Virus record (IMG/VR): IMGVR_UViG_3300028569_002801
Span: 50,716-114,715 of that record
Reading direction: 5' to 3' (one strand)
DNA length: 64,000 nt
From: a virus
Shown here: positions 36,933-46,788 of the stretch, in pieces
Position numbering within the stretch: position 1 is the first letter of the stretch
Layout: each line of letters starts with the position of its first letter
The notes under the pieces: model-generated
Database searches by the model: none
Seen by the model: only the letters and a program-made list of their open reading frames with translations
Told to the model about the DNA's origin: nothing
Program-made: the position numbers and the translations under genes

Positions 36933-39900
36933 TTAATTAAACGTTTTTTTCAAATTAAATTTATTCCACTGTGAGTTTTGATCCGACCACACCTCTTTTA
37001 AATTAGTATCATTAGGTGGATTAATAGGGTTTTGAGTCTCATAGTTTAAAATCCTAGTTTTTTCCTTATTATATGGATTATAGGTGTTGTATTTATTTTT
37101 ATAGAAATTATCATTGAATGACTTAAATCTATTATCAACATTAGTTTTTGATTTATTATAACTATCAACTAATCCCGTATCTTTAGTGTAGAATGTTACA
37201 CCAAAATATGCCTTCCAATTATCTTTCGTTTGAGTATCCTCATTTTTCAATCCATTATCAACAACATCATTACTAAACCCTTCAGCGTCTAAAGCAATAT
37301 CTTTTCCAAATAACATAAAAAATCTATTTTCAGGTGGTGTTGTATATGACGGATCATCTGCAATATATGTATTAAACACAAATGTATCATTAAACGAATC
37401 GGTATCCCCTGATGCGATAATTTTTGTTTCGTATAGTTTGTTATAATATTCATTTAAATCTGAACGTATTTTTAAGAAATCTTGTACAAGTTCTGAATAG
37501 GTGTCAGTCACACCAACACTTGCAGGATCAACACCTGTTCCCCCACTTAAACTATACATAACAACACTACCGTTTTTAGCGATATAACCGTCATTAGCAC
37601 TTGTTACAAAATTTAATTTATCAATTGTACTGATTAATTTTAATTCCTCATTTGCAATTGTCGTATTACAATTTTCTAATAATGCCAAAAGTACGGAACC
37701 CCTATCATCAATTAATTTTTTAATTTGTCTTTTTATTTTTCTTATATCTGAATCTGCAAAATTTTGGTATTGTACTTCAGGTAATAAAGGGCACGTTCCA
37801 TCATCAACATCGTTTTTTGCTTCTTTTACTAGTAATTCAATTTTATTTTGTATTGATTCCGATTTACCGTATATATTTGCAGTGTTTGTTGTGTTACCTG
37901 TTAAATAGTCAAATAACCCATCAGTGAATTTCCTATCTTTTGTCGACATTAAAAGCCCCCCTAATAGATAATTTTCATTAATTTTTTCTAAATTGGTAAT
38001 TGTAGTGTCAGCGTACGATTTTGTTTGATCAGCTAATGTTTTCATAATATCTTGATATGATATTGTCCCGTAAGCCTTTTGAGTATTTAAATCATATGAG
38101 TTTGTTTTTATAGCTCCAATAGTATCTCCAGCATCATTTGTTCTTTGTTTTACAGGATCATCTTTTATACCTAACTGATCTTTTATGTCTGCCAAGATTT
38201 CAGCATCGTATTGTGATGTTGCATCCTCAGTGGAGTCAGCCCTTTCATCATAGATTTCAGTGTTTGCGTAGTAATTAAAAGACAGTGCGTTTTGTAGTTT
38301 AGCTATTGGTGCTGCCAATCCATGTCCACCAATAAAATTAAAACTAACACTAATGTCAGCAATCATTGGCTGTACACCAATACCTTCGGGATTTAAATCA
38401 AATTTTGCATCTTCATATTTAATACTTAATGAGTCGATTGCTATTTTTGTGTGAAAGAAATCCCCAATTCTTAAAACACATATAGGTGGAGCCCCAAATA
38501 CACTGTTTGTTACATCGTTGTAAATTAACTTTGTGTTTTCTCCGTCTTTTGATACTGTAGGTATCGTGTCTCCGGGTCTCATACATTGTTGTAAAAACGT
38601 TAATCTAGCATTTAACCCTTCAGGAGTTATTGAATGGAAAACCGGATGAAAATGTTTAAGTTTACTTTTTAAACCATCATATATCATAGGATCCCTTTGT
38701 TTTACTAATTCAAAATAATTACACTCGGTTAATAATTTTCTTGCAAGTCTTTTGGTTAAGTCTTGTCTTGGTTGGGTTGTTCTTTTTACTATAGGGTCTT
38801 GTTTTTGTCTTGTTGTTGTATAACCTGCAGGATCATTACTTGGGATTCCTGATGTTGTGGTACTACCATTTCCCGGATTTTCTTCAGGTTCAGTAAATAC
38901 TTCCTCATTAGGCGGGTTATCGTTTGTTTGCGTTGATGGTGGTTGCTCAACATCTACCTGTGGTGGTGCCTCATGTTTTACATCAAGTATCCTAACACGT
39001 CTACACGCCATAGCATTTACTGATACCGTACCCTCATTACTATCACTTTTATAATCTCTACTACAATCAATGTATTTGTATTTTGGATCGATGATATTAG
39101 TCGTCTCACCTTCGGGTGTTTGTGTTATTGTTAAATTTTTTCCTATTTCATTTTTTAGTTTTACTCCATCATATTCAAAGTTAGATATAAATTGTAATAC
39201 TGAATCTATTCTTCTTTTTGATAAATCTAAGTTGTATCCAGTGTTAGTTACTGCTGATGCTGATGATTTTAAAGTGAAAGATATTTTACCTCCTTGTTTT
39301 AATGCAATACAAACCTGCGTTAAAAACGCCTTTACTTCTTCAAACTCAGCATCAATATACCCAAAAAATTCATTAATTGAGTCTATTCTTGTCTCAATAT
39401 AGTCTCCTAAATATTTTTCTTGTAATTCTATTGCTCCGTTTATAATTGTATTAACATAATCAACATAAGTTGCATCACCATATTTAATTATTTTTTTTCT
39501 TGCTGCTCCAAAATTTCTTATACCATCACTACCCCCTGTATCATAAAGTGGTTTTAAATTCTTATATGCTATAAGTGTTTGATCGTAAGATTTACCAGCT
39601 TTAGTTGGTTCTGTTGATGATTTCATTCTTGGGAAATCGTTATGGAAAAAAAATAATGGTTCGGTAAACTTTAATACTTCTGGCTCAGGTGGTTCGGTAA
39701 ACACATCTATAGTTGATACTGTAGGTGTTGGCGTTGGGTTAGGTATTGGTGTTGGTGTTGGATTAGGTATTACATCCTCATCAACCAAGTTTTCAACAGT
39801 CTCATTAGGCAACATTTCAGTAACCGTTATTATATCTTCCGGATAGATTATTTCTTCCATTACCTGAAAAACATCATTAGGCGTAAACATTGGGAATTTT

Positions 39901-42900
39901 TTAACTAAATCATATAAATCGTATTTAGTACATCCAGCAAAAAATGAATCTAAAACTTTTGTTATTTCAGATTCAGGTGTTAAATTTTCTAACTCTCTAT
40001 CTAAAATAACATTCATAATAGATGGGTGATCCACAATAATTTTCCAACTTACATTACCTTTTCTTGTTGTATTACTATACGTATATATTGGTTCAGGTCT
40101 TCCTAAGAACGTATTATCCGTCCAATTAGTATTAATTGATTCGTCAAAATTTAAATCGTATGGTGGGAACCACATAATTCTACCTCCATTTGGTCCCTTT
40201 TCACAATCAGGTAAATCTTCATACGTATATCCAGGTCTATTTGATGTTCTCCAAGACAAATTTTCTAATGAGAACATATATTTTTTCACCTTTCCTCCTT
40301 GAATATTTGTCGATTCGGTTCCTTTCCAAGGAGCAATATTTAAATTAAATGTGTTATCCAACACTGAATTTGTAAATTTACGACCCGACGTTGTTATACC
40401 ATCGGTTTTTTGTAACTCATCATGTGAATAGTATGGACGATCTTTAGTGAATACCCTACAATACTCATATCCCTTTGCCGTTGCGGTTCTATCCTCTTTA
40501 GGTAACGATGTTTTTGTTGTGTATCTCACAACTCTTGACCCCTTAGTTAACTCAATATACCCATCATTAAAAACTTTAGACACTTGGTTTATTGCATTAC
40601 CTACGTGTTGGAGTTTGTTTGCTGATCTATTTCCAGCATCTATTAATTTTTGTGTAACATCTAATATTGAATTTTCCGTAAATTCATAATTAGTGGACTT
40701 TGTTGGTTCATATACTGAACTAATGTTTGAAAAATTATATTTACTATTATCTTTAAACGCTTCTCCTCCAGGACCAGCAAAATCTCCAGGTAATATATAA
40801 TTTTTACTCCCTCTACCTGCTTTAGAAATCCAAGTAAATCCTGCTTGTACACCATTTAATCCGTCAAAATATGGACGACTATTTAATCCACTATATATTT
40901 CACTTATTTTTGTCCCCTCATATTCCTCACCAACTTTACCATATGAAAATACCGCACTTCTGTCTGTTGCAATACCTTTAATTTTACTTTCAGGTAATTC
41001 ACCATCGGGTGAAACAATCTCAGTAATTGAAGATTTTCTATTTCCTATATAATATTTTCCTTGTGGTGCTAAAAGGTTATTACCAATTTTATAATCAGGT
41101 CTAAAATTATTTAATCTTAACTGATCATATAATAAATCCCTTGTGGCAACAGATGTGAACTCGACGAATAATTCTGATGCCGATTGGTTTTTAGGTTGTA
41201 ACATTCTAAATACCCCACCAATTGCACCCCCAATTGCCGATAATGGGTTATTGAATATAGCAGAACCTTTCTTATCTGGATAATCAAAATATTCTCCAGG
41301 TATGTAAGAATACGGAGAGTACGTCCCCGCTAATTTTGCCGCAAAGTTTATCGCTTGTCCTAAAAATAAAACAGGGTTAGTGATTGAGTAATTTCTAGAT
41401 ATTATAGGTATTTGTCCTGATAATATACCAAGAGCGTTAAACGGATCTAAGTTTGGTTCTGCAGATATTTGTCCCGTATCAGGGTTAACTTGAGAATTTA
41501 ATAAATTTACCCTACCAAGTGTTTGTTGTAGTAACTCTAACGCTACTCTATGTTTAAATTCTTTTTGTAGTTGTTTTGCTGCAAGATTTGCAAGTGCCGA
41601 ATCTTGTGATAAATTACCATCTGAACCACTTGGATCATTACTTATTAGTATACTTGCAGGACTATATGTAGAAGGTAGAAATATAAACGTATTATCAGAA
41701 TTTGCATATGGTAATCCCGTATTTGGTATTTCTAAATCGTCTATTGTTAATATTGGGTATTTACCGTTACCTGTGACATATTTGTTTATTATATATGCGT
41801 CATTTGCTTCAACATCACCAACATTTTCTAATTCACTATCAATAGTATCAGGAAACCCATACTCACCTTCATTAGTTTTTACTTGGTAATTTTGATTAAT
41901 AATAACAGAATCTTTATCTATAATCTGAGGTCCGTACTGATTTGTTGCAATAAGTATCGGTCTATCAAGTTTACCCTCTTGATATAAATCACTATTTATT
42001 GTGTCTCCGTAGTTATAGTTACCTCTTGGTTGGATTGGTTTTGGTATAAACGCAAACGGTGAAACTTCCGTCTCACTTTGCCCTCCTTCAGGTCTATATA
42101 TGTTTTTAACTATTAAAGTTATTTTAGTCTCCCCCCCAATAGTTTCTAAATCACTACCAAACGTATCCCAAAAATTATAATTACCTTCATTAGAACCTAA
42201 TGTTAAAACATTATTTATATCGTAACGACTATTACCATATTGCGTACTATTCTCAGGTGAATATTTGTTTTTAACTATTAGTACTGTCTCTTGAACATTA
42301 CCTATTTGGTATAGGTAACTGTTAAATGTGTCGTCTATTGTGTATAATCCACTACCTGTCGTTAATATAGATTGGTTATCATTAATATACCAAACGGTAT
42401 TTCCGTAATCTTGTGATGTTGATGGTTTATAAACATTTTTAAGTTTATGAAACACTTCTTGAGTATTCCCTATTTGGTATAGATAACTGTTAAACGTGTC
42501 GTCAATGGTGTATATTCCAGAACCTGTACTTAATATAGTTTGATCATTATTAATTGAGTAAACAGTATTACCATAGTCATCAGGACTTGTCGGTTTATAT
42601 AGGTTTTTTACTTTATGAAAAATTTCTTGATTATTTCCAATTTGGTAAAGGTAACTATTAAGGGTGTCTTGAATGGTATATTCACCATCGCCCATAGTTA
42701 AAATATTTTGATCGTTATTAATGTACCAAACAGTATTACCAAAATCACCTAAACCAAATGGTTTATATACGTTTCTAACTTTGTGTACAACTTCTTGATT
42801 GTCACCTATTGTCTCTAATTTACTACCTATAGTTAGTGGATAACCGTAATTACCTAAATTAGTATTACCAAGTAATGTGGTGTTAATGGTTACGGTGTTA

Positions 42901-43307
42901 CCGTAATTTGTACCTAAACCAATCGGTCCGTATAAATTTTTAACAAACAGTAATGTTTCTTGGTTATCACCTATAGTTTCTAAATTACTCCCCACACTAT
43001 CAGGATATCCGTATTCTCCCTCATTGGATTTGGTTCCTAAATTTAAATTTATTTGTACCACATCACCATAGTAGGTTTTGTTTTCAGGCGTGTATTGGTT
43101 TTTAGTATGAAGAATTTTTTCTTGAACATCACCAACAACTTCAATTTTTGGTGAATCTATGATGGCGTAATCTAAAATTAGAAAATCATTTGTTGCAGGA
43201 ACATCTCCAGTTGAAAACACATTTTCTACTTTATATGGTGGTAAATTTCTTAAAAGTAATTTTTTTCTAAAATTCTCACTTGAATTAAACGATAACGGAC
43301 TTTCCAT
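36933..43307 (-). CDS. Giant (2124 aa) baseplate protein with tandem repeats, Thr-Pro linker and OmpA-like domain
   Basis: Residues about 68-500 hold eight units and a partial ninth of 50-57 residues, each with KN-x-Y-x-P, YGNTV-x-x-IN and a closing D-T-x-x-S-x-L-x-x-IG-x-x-QE. About residues 1177-1197 are a Pro-rich Thr-Pro linker. About 1335-1410 resemble an OmpA-like peptidoglycan-binding domain (SFTLKSSASA, then YNLDLSKRRIDSVLQFI and a late CRRVRIL). The remaining regions are not recognised. It follows the tape measure gene and precedes gp53, behind a TATTTATA box at 43323-43330. A virion protein that contacts the cell wall is a reasonable inference. Confidence 0.7.
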   Translation of the reverse strand: MESPLSFNSSENFRKKLLLRNLPPYKVENVFSTGDVPATNDFLILDYAIIDSPKIEVVGDVQEKILHTKNQYTPENKTYYGDVVQINLNLGTKSNEGEYGYPDSVGSNLETIGDNQETLLFVKNLYGPIGLGTNYGNTVTINTTLLGNTNLGNYGYPLTIGSKLETIGDNQEVVHKVRNVYKPFGLGDFGNTVWYINNDQNILTMGDGEYTIQDTLNSYLYQIGNNQEIFHKVKNLYKPTSPDDYGNTVYSINNDQTILSTGSGIYTIDDTFNSYLYQIGNTQEVFHKLKNVYKPSTSQDYGNTVWYINDNQSILTTGSGLYTIDDTFNSYLYQIGNVQETVLIVKNKYSPENSTQYGNSRYDINNVLTLGSNEGNYNFWDTFGSDLETIGGETKITLIVKNIYRPEGGQSETEVSPFAFIPKPIQPRGNYNYGDTINSDLYQEGKLDRPILIATNQYGPQIIDKDSVIINQNYQVKTNEGEYGFPDTIDSELENVGDVEANDAYIINKYVTGNGKYPILTIDDLEIPNTGLPYANSDNTFIFLPSTYSPASILISNDPSGSDGNLSQDSALANLAAKQLQKEFKHRVALELLQQTLGRVNLLNSQVNPDTGQISAEPNLDPFNALGILSGQIPIISRNYSITNPVLFLGQAINFAAKLAGTYSPYSYIPGEYFDYPDKKGSAIFNNPLSAIGGAIGGVFRMLQPKNQSASELFVEFTSVATRDLLYDQLRLNNFRPDYKIGNNLLAPQGKYYIGNRKSSITEIVSPDGELPESKIKGIATDRSAVFSYGKVGEEYEGTKISEIYSGLNSRPYFDGLNGVQAGFTWISKAGRGSKNYILPGDFAGPGGEAFKDNSKYNFSNISSVYEPTKSTNYEFTENSILDVTQKLIDAGNRSANKLQHVGNAINQVSKVFNDGYIELTKGSRVVRYTTKTSLPKEDRTATAKGYEYCRVFTKDRPYYSHDELQKTDGITTSGRKFTNSVLDNTFNLNIAPWKGTESTNIQGGKVKKYMFSLENLSWRTSNRPGYTYEDLPDCEKGPNGGRIMWFPPYDLNFDESINTNWTDNTFLGRPEPIYTYSNTTRKGNVSWKIIVDHPSIMNVILDRELENLTPESEITKVLDSFFAGCTKYDLYDLVKKFPMFTPNDVFQVMEEIIYPEDIITVTEMLPNETVENLVDEDVIPNPTPTPIPNPTPTPTVSTIDVFTEPPEPEVLKFTEPLFFFHNDFPRMKSSTEPTKAGKSYDQTLIAYKNLKPLYDTGGSDGIRNFGAARKKIIKYGDATYVDYVNTIINGAIELQEKYLGDYIETRIDSINEFFGYIDAEFEEVKAFLTQVCIALKQGGKISFTLKSSASAVTNTGYNLDLSKRRIDSVLQFISNFEYDGVKLKNEIGKNLTITQTPEGETTNIIDPKYKYIDCSRDYKSDSNEGTVSVNAMACRRVRILDVKHEAPPQVDVEQPPSTQTNDNPPNEEVFTEPEENPGNGSTTTSGIPSNDPAGYTTTRQKQDPIVKRTTQPRQDLTKRLARKLLTECNYFELVKQRDPMIYDGLKSKLKHFHPVFHSITPEGLNARLTFLQQCMRPGDTIPTVSKDGENTKLIYNDVTNSVFGAPPICVLRIGDFFHTKIAIDSLSIKYEDAKFDLNPEGIGVQPMIADISVSFNFIGGHGLAAPIAKLQNALSFNYYANTEIYDERADSTEDATSQYDAEILADIKDQLGIKDDPVKQRTNDAGDTIGAIKTNSYDLNTQKAYGTISYQDIMKTLADQTKSYADTTITNLEKINENYLLGGLLMSTKDRKFTDGLFDYLTGNTTNTANIYGKSESIQNKIELLVKEAKNDVDDGTCPLLPEVQYQNFADSDIRKIKRQIKKLIDDRGSVLLALLENCNTTIANEELKLISTIDKLNFVTSANDGYIAKNGSVVMYSLSGGTGVDPASVGVTDTYSELVQDFLKIRSDLNEYYNKLYETKIIASGDTDSFNDTFVFNTYIADDPSYTTPPENRFFMLFGKDIALDAEGFSNDVVDNGLKNEDTQTKDNWKAYFGVTFYTKDTGLVDSYNKSKTNVDNRFKSFNDNFYKNKYNTYNPYNKEKTRILNYETQNPINPPNDTNLKEVWSDQNSQWNKFNLKKTFN
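39718..39775 (-). repeat. Thr-Pro coding tract
   Basis: Linker NPTPTPIPNPTPTPT in the 2124-residue protein. Confidence 0.9.
41790..43110 (-). repeat. Tandem ~165-171 bp coding repeats
   Basis: Eight full units and a partial one encode 50-57-residue repeats in the 2124-residue protein; the three units between about 42290 and 42800 are most alike at DNA level (recurring CTTGATTATTTCC/TTGGTA segments), suggesting recent duplication. Confidence 0.85.
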
Positions 43308-43322
43308 TCACTCTATTTTATT

Positions 43323-43330
43323 TATAAATA
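43323..43330 (-). promoter_or_regulatory. TATTTATA box
   Basis: Sense-strand CTATTTATAAATAAAA 15 bases before the ATG of the 2124-residue gene. Confidence 0.5.
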
Positions 43331-43345
43331 GATAAATTTTTATTT

Positions 43346-45163
43346 TTATGCAATTACACCCTGTTGTTTTTTGTACGATTCTAACTTATATAACACTGTA
43401 TCCATTATTTGTTTTTGTACTTTAGGGTCTTCAAATATTTTTGAAATGTTTCCTCCATCTCCATTTACGCTACCCCCAACATTTATATTTATATCTAATT
43501 TCCCTGATCCACCACCAACTTGATTTAAATAATTTCCTAAATTAGTCCCGACAGCAATTTGATCATCAGGTAATGTTTTATACATTTCACCTCTACCTTT
43601 AATAATTGCTGCACCTGAAGATGGTAAAAAACCATCAGACATAGGCTTACCTTCTTCTATTTCTTTTTTCTTTTTTTCCAGATCCACTCTTCTGTTTTCC
43701 GTTTCCATTGGTGTCTTCGTTCTATCCGCTCCAACAATTTCGTTAATTTTAGATGCCCCTGTTGCTGCCGCTTGGTTAAGACCATCAAGTCCTCGCACAG
43801 TTGTTGGTGCTGCCATATCGGCAGCATCTTTAAATGTGTTACCTAAACCCTCGTTGGTTGTTTTTATATCTTTAAGGAATTTATCTCTATCAGGAATATT
43901 TTTTATAACCGCCTCTTTAATAATATTAACATCTTTTGCTTGATTTTCGGTTATTGTCATTTGAGCGACGGCTAAATCTTTTTCTGATAACGCAGCCTTG
44001 TCTTGATAAACTTTTAATGCTTTTTGTGTGTCCGCATTTTGAAGTTGTGCCGCTTCTATTTTTTTAAATCCCGGTATATCTATTGAGACTTTTCCGTCTT
44101 TACCTATCTCAGCCAATCCCGCAACTAATGATTGTGTATCTTCAGACATTGATCCTAAATCAAATTTATCTTTTAGATAATCCATTTTTGATGCTTCTTT
44201 TCCTGCTTCAAGTAATTCATCAAAATTTTGACCCGTTATTCTAGCTTGTTCTCTTAATCTATATAAATCTTCTGTTGACGCTTCAAACCCACCCGTCGCT
44301 TTATTAAATGTAAATGCCGCCTTTGTTGAGTTTATAAGTTCTTTTTGTAATCCAGCCATGTCACTTTGTGCCATGTGCATTAGTTGAAATGGGTCAGCTA
44401 ACTTTCCAACCGCACCACCTAACATTTGCATACTTGCTGCCGCCTCAATAGCCTTTTCTGGATCCAATAGATTACTAGCGAATCCTTTAGCCCCTATTTT
44501 ATCTACGGTAGTTCTTAACAACATGGCTTGTTTAACCATATTTTTCATACCATCAATACCCGTTTTAAATCCAAAACCACTAACCGCCTTTACGTTTGTT
44601 CCGATTTCTTTAAGATAGGATTTAGCACTTAACCCCGCCTGTCTTGCTTCTACCGATAAATCATGTATTTTTTTTGTTGCTTCCTCCTGTGTACCACCAA
44701 ACCTTGTCATATCGGTTATTAACATAGCGATTTCTTTTGTGGACTCTCCCGTTGCTTTAGACAACTCCACAATATTTTGTAAAACTTGGGTACTTGGATT
44801 TACTATTCTTCCCATACCTTCCGATAATCCCTCAACAGCAGTTGTAACATCTTTAAAAGATGAACCAATATCCATAGTAGCGGTATACGCTAAATACATT
44901 TTTTCTCTGAACTTATCAGTACCCATAGCAACACCACCCATTGATCTCTGTAACGATAACGCCTGATCGTTCATAGAAATAAGTTCTTTATTTGCGTTTT
45001 CTAAAATGGTTTTCCAACTTGTACTTACAACAAAGTTAGTTAAAGCCTTTTTTAAGTCTTCTATTTGTTCAATAGTTCCTTGGGTATTCGCGTATTGACT
45101 AGTACCGCCGTCTCCGGCGGTACTTGCAACATTAGAATCAGAAGATACGGAATATAGAAACAT
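43346..45163 (-). CDS. Tail tape measure protein
   Basis: The 605 residues are mostly helical and Ala/Lys/Glu/Met-rich, with repeated motifs such as LSEGMGRIV, KEIAMLITDMTRFGGT and MQMLGGAVGKL that are common in tape measure proteins, and a Gly-rich C-terminus (VGGGSGKLDININVGGSVNG). The length equals that of T4 gp29 (590), which sets tail length. It is downstream of the gp26-like gene and its possible frameshift partner, an order in which tail chaperones usually precede the tape measure. A TATTTATA box is at 45180-45187. Confidence 0.8.
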   Translation of the reverse strand: MFLYSVSSDSNVASTAGDGGTSQYANTQGTIEQIEDLKKALTNFVVSTSWKTILENANKELISMNDQALSLQRSMGGVAMGTDKFREKMYLAYTATMDIGSSFKDVTTAVEGLSEGMGRIVNPSTQVLQNIVELSKATGESTKEIAMLITDMTRFGGTQEEATKKIHDLSVEARQAGLSAKSYLKEIGTNVKAVSGFGFKTGIDGMKNMVKQAMLLRTTVDKIGAKGFASNLLDPEKAIEAAASMQMLGGAVGKLADPFQLMHMAQSDMAGLQKELINSTKAAFTFNKATGGFEASTEDLYRLREQARITGQNFDELLEAGKEASKMDYLKDKFDLGSMSEDTQSLVAGLAEIGKDGKVSIDIPGFKKIEAAQLQNADTQKALKVYQDKAALSEKDLAVAQMTITENQAKDVNIIKEAVIKNIPDRDKFLKDIKTTNEGLGNTFKDAADMAAPTTVRGLDGLNQAAATGASKINEIVGADRTKTPMETENRRVDLEKKKKEIEEGKPMSDGFLPSSGAAIIKGRGEMYKTLPDDQIAVGTNLGNYLNQVGGGSGKLDININVGGSVNGDGGNISKIFEDPKVQKQIMDTVLYKLESYKKQQGVIA

Positions 45164-45179
45164 AATTTTTTATTTTTTA

Positions 45180-45187
45180 TATAAATA
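45180..45187 (-). promoter_or_regulatory. TATTTATA box
   Basis: Sense-strand CCTATTTATATAAAA 16 bases before the tape measure ATG. Confidence 0.5.
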
Positions 45188-45200
45188 GGTGGTTATAATG

Positions 45201-45386
45201 TTATTTATTATAACTTTCAATCAATTTATCTATAAAGTACCTTCTTTCAAATGAAGGCATTTTCATAACGTCACTATAAGAAAAATGACATTTACTTACT
45301 AAATAAAAAATTTCATCTAATAACGATTGTTTATATTGAGAAGAAAGGACGAAAAAACTCAACCCCAAAAGCGATGTCAACATCAA
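45201..45386 (-). CDS. Short ORF overlapping gp26-like gene; candidate +1 frameshift extension (tail assembly chaperone-like)
   Basis: The 61-residue frame overlaps the last 56 bases of the gp26-like gene in the +1 register. Its conserved-looking part, LLDEIFYLVSKCHFSYSDVMKMPSFERRYFIDKL, is split here as LLDEIFYLVSKCHFSYSDV and MKMPSFERRYFIDKL; the 'FSY-x-x-x-x-MP-x-x-x-R' layout is common in the downstream part of tail-assembly chaperones. It has no leader or box of its own, and the first ~17 residues are merely the other frame of gp26. I infer that it is mainly made as a frameshifted C-terminal extension at 45351-45360, giving a 295-residue fusion. Independent initiation at 45386 remains possible. 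Confidence 0.55.
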   Translation of the reverse strand: MMLTSLLGLSFFVLSSQYKQSLLDEIFYLVSKCHFSYSDVMKMPSFERRYFIDKLIESYNK

Positions 45387-46089
45387 CTCTTTCTCCAGAC
45401 GGGGCTATAATAGTTCTTTTAAGATTTATCGATGGCTCAGCTTCGTTTAATAATTTTTTTAGATTTTTAGAGTCTGAAATTGGCATTTGATTAACAAATG
45501 TGGCAATCTTCATTCTATCGGGGTCACCGTTTAATTCAACAATATGTTTTTCTAATCTTTTTGTTATAATTGGAGCAATCATGCCTTGTGGGTACGAGTC
45601 TTTTAATTTATCAATTTCATTAGTATCACCTAAAGTTAACAATTTACATTTAACTGAAGATTTAGACGATGGTAAAATAAATTCAAATAATCCATTTTCA
45701 TTAGGTTTATGAATAGTGTCTGTAAAATTTATTTCATCTAATTTTAGTGAGTACTCAAATTTTCTATTAGTTTGTGGATCGATTGATGATACTATATATT
45801 CAGGACCAAAAGATGTGTTTCTTAAAAATAACAAGACTGCCTTTGCGTCTGCATCTAATAATTGATTTACATCAAATCCAGGTTCGTAGATTTTGTTTTT
45901 TAATAGTGTAGTAATTAATCCGTCTATTGGGATATTTTGTGACATTAAAATGTTCTCATCATAGGCAGTTAAATATCCAACCTTTAATGATTCTTTTTTT
46001 GGTTTATAAAATACCCCTTTTGACGGTAACTTAACAACGTCGTGTGGTAAGTTAAAATCTTGTTGTCCATAAATTGCTGATTGATCCAT
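45331..46089 (-). CDS. 26: Baseplate hub protein, T4 gp26-like (T4_baseplate family)
   Basis: The 252 residues show the family features: an N-terminal LPHDVVKLPSKGVFYKPKKE (about 14-33), then YLTAYDENILMSQN (about 39-52) and a central FEYSLKLDEINF. T4 gp26 (208 residues) belongs to the hub/assembly set of the baseplate. Here it lies between the tail tube and tape measure genes, where many phages encode tail chaperones. The run TTTTTTC near the 3' end (45351-45357) followed by a rare-looking CGT codon is a candidate slip site leading into the short overlapping ORF. Confidence 0.75.
   Translation of the reverse strand: MDQSAIYGQQDFNLPHDVVKLPSKGVFYKPKKESLKVGYLTAYDENILMSQNIPIDGLITTLLKNKIYEPGFDVNQLLDADAKAVLLFLRNTSFGPEYIVSSIDPQTNRKFEYSLKLDEINFTDTIHKPNENGLFEFILPSSKSSVKCKLLTLGDTNEIDKLKDSYPQGMIAPIITKRLEKHIVELNGDPDRMKIATFVNQMPISDSKNLKKLLNEAEPSINLKRTIIAPSGERVDVDIAFGVEFFRPFFSI
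45351..45360 (-). other. Candidate +1 ribosomal frameshift site
   Basis: In the gp26 frame the minus strand reads GAG TTT TTT CGT. A +1 slip of the Phe tRNA from TTT to TTC improves its pairing and continues as GTC CTT TCT in the 45201-45386 frame, giving 246 + 49 residues. The -1 frame meets a stop within 12 codons, so only +1 is productive. Confidence 0.5.
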
Positions 46090-46134
46090 AATAATTTTTT
46101 ATTAAAAAATAAATGATTAATGGTGTATGTAAAC

Positions 46135-46162
46135 AAAAAAACCCCACTTTGTTAGTGAGGTT
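46135..46162 (-). terminator. Intrinsic terminator after tail tube gene
   Basis: On the minus strand AACCTCAC, a 7-base loop and GTGGGGTT (plus 46140-46147 and 46155-46162) form a stem with one wobble pair, followed by a T-run. It follows the gp19 stop. Confidence 0.88.
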
Positions 46163-46186
46163 CTTAAAATTATTTTTATAATTGTA

Positions 46187-46675
46187 TTAATATACTAAAA
46201 TACATCTATCAGGTCTCATTGTTGCTTTAACAGTGATTAATCCGTCTTCACTATATCCTAATGAATCAAAATCGACACTAGTTAAGAATACTCCTTGAAG
46301 AATCCACTTTTCAACAGCTACTCCCGTTGGGTCTAACATCTCTAAGTCAACGTCTTTTTTGTATCCCGCAGCATACCCCATACGTCCTGTTACAGACTCT
46401 GCATGTAGACGAACCCACTCCATTAACGCTTGTGACGCTGAAGGTCCAATAGGGTCACGGAAAGTAACATCCATGGACTCCCAATTAAATCGTCCTGCAA
46501 CATATGTAGAAGTGTTTAAGAATGGTATCTCAACATCTTTAATTGTAACTTTAGGTCTTGTAGTTGACTCAACATACCAAGAGTTAATCCCCAAAGAAGA
46601 AGGGAATGTCAATATAAACCTATTTTTTCTTTTAGGTTCGTATTGAAAGGGCATTTTCATTAATAAATCAGCCAT
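46187..46675 (-). CDS. 19: Tail tube protein, gp19-like
   Basis: The 162 residues equal T4 gp19 in size (163). The N-terminus MPFQYEPKRKNRFILTFPS, the segment WESMDVTFRDPIGPSASQALMEWVR (quoted as WESMDVTFRDPIGPS and ASQALMEWVR) and the ending MRPDRCILVY are diagnostic of contractile-tail tube subunits. gp19 stacks into the inner tube through which DNA passes. A terminator follows at 46134-46162, consistent with high, separately ended expression, and a TATTTATT box lies upstream at 46707-46714. Confidence 0.92.
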   Translation of the reverse strand: MADLLMKMPFQYEPKRKNRFILTFPSSLGINSWYVESTTRPKVTIKDVEIPFLNTSTYVAGRFNWESMDVTFRDPIGPSASQALMEWVRLHAESVTGRMGYAAGYKKDVDLEMLDPTGVAVEKWILQGVFLTSVDFDSLGYSEDGLITVKATMRPDRCILVY

Positions 46676-46706
46676 GTCTTATTTTTTAATTTGTTTTTAT
46701 TTATTT

Positions 46707-46714
46707 AATAAATA
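46707..46714 (-). promoter_or_regulatory. TATTTATT box
   Basis: Sense-strand GATATTTATTAAATAAA upstream of the tail tube gene. Confidence 0.45.
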
Positions 46715-46788
46715 TCTGTTCGTTTATTTTTTTTCTATTTACTTTTTTTTGGTTTAAAATTATCCTTATACTAGACCGGACTTAATTA

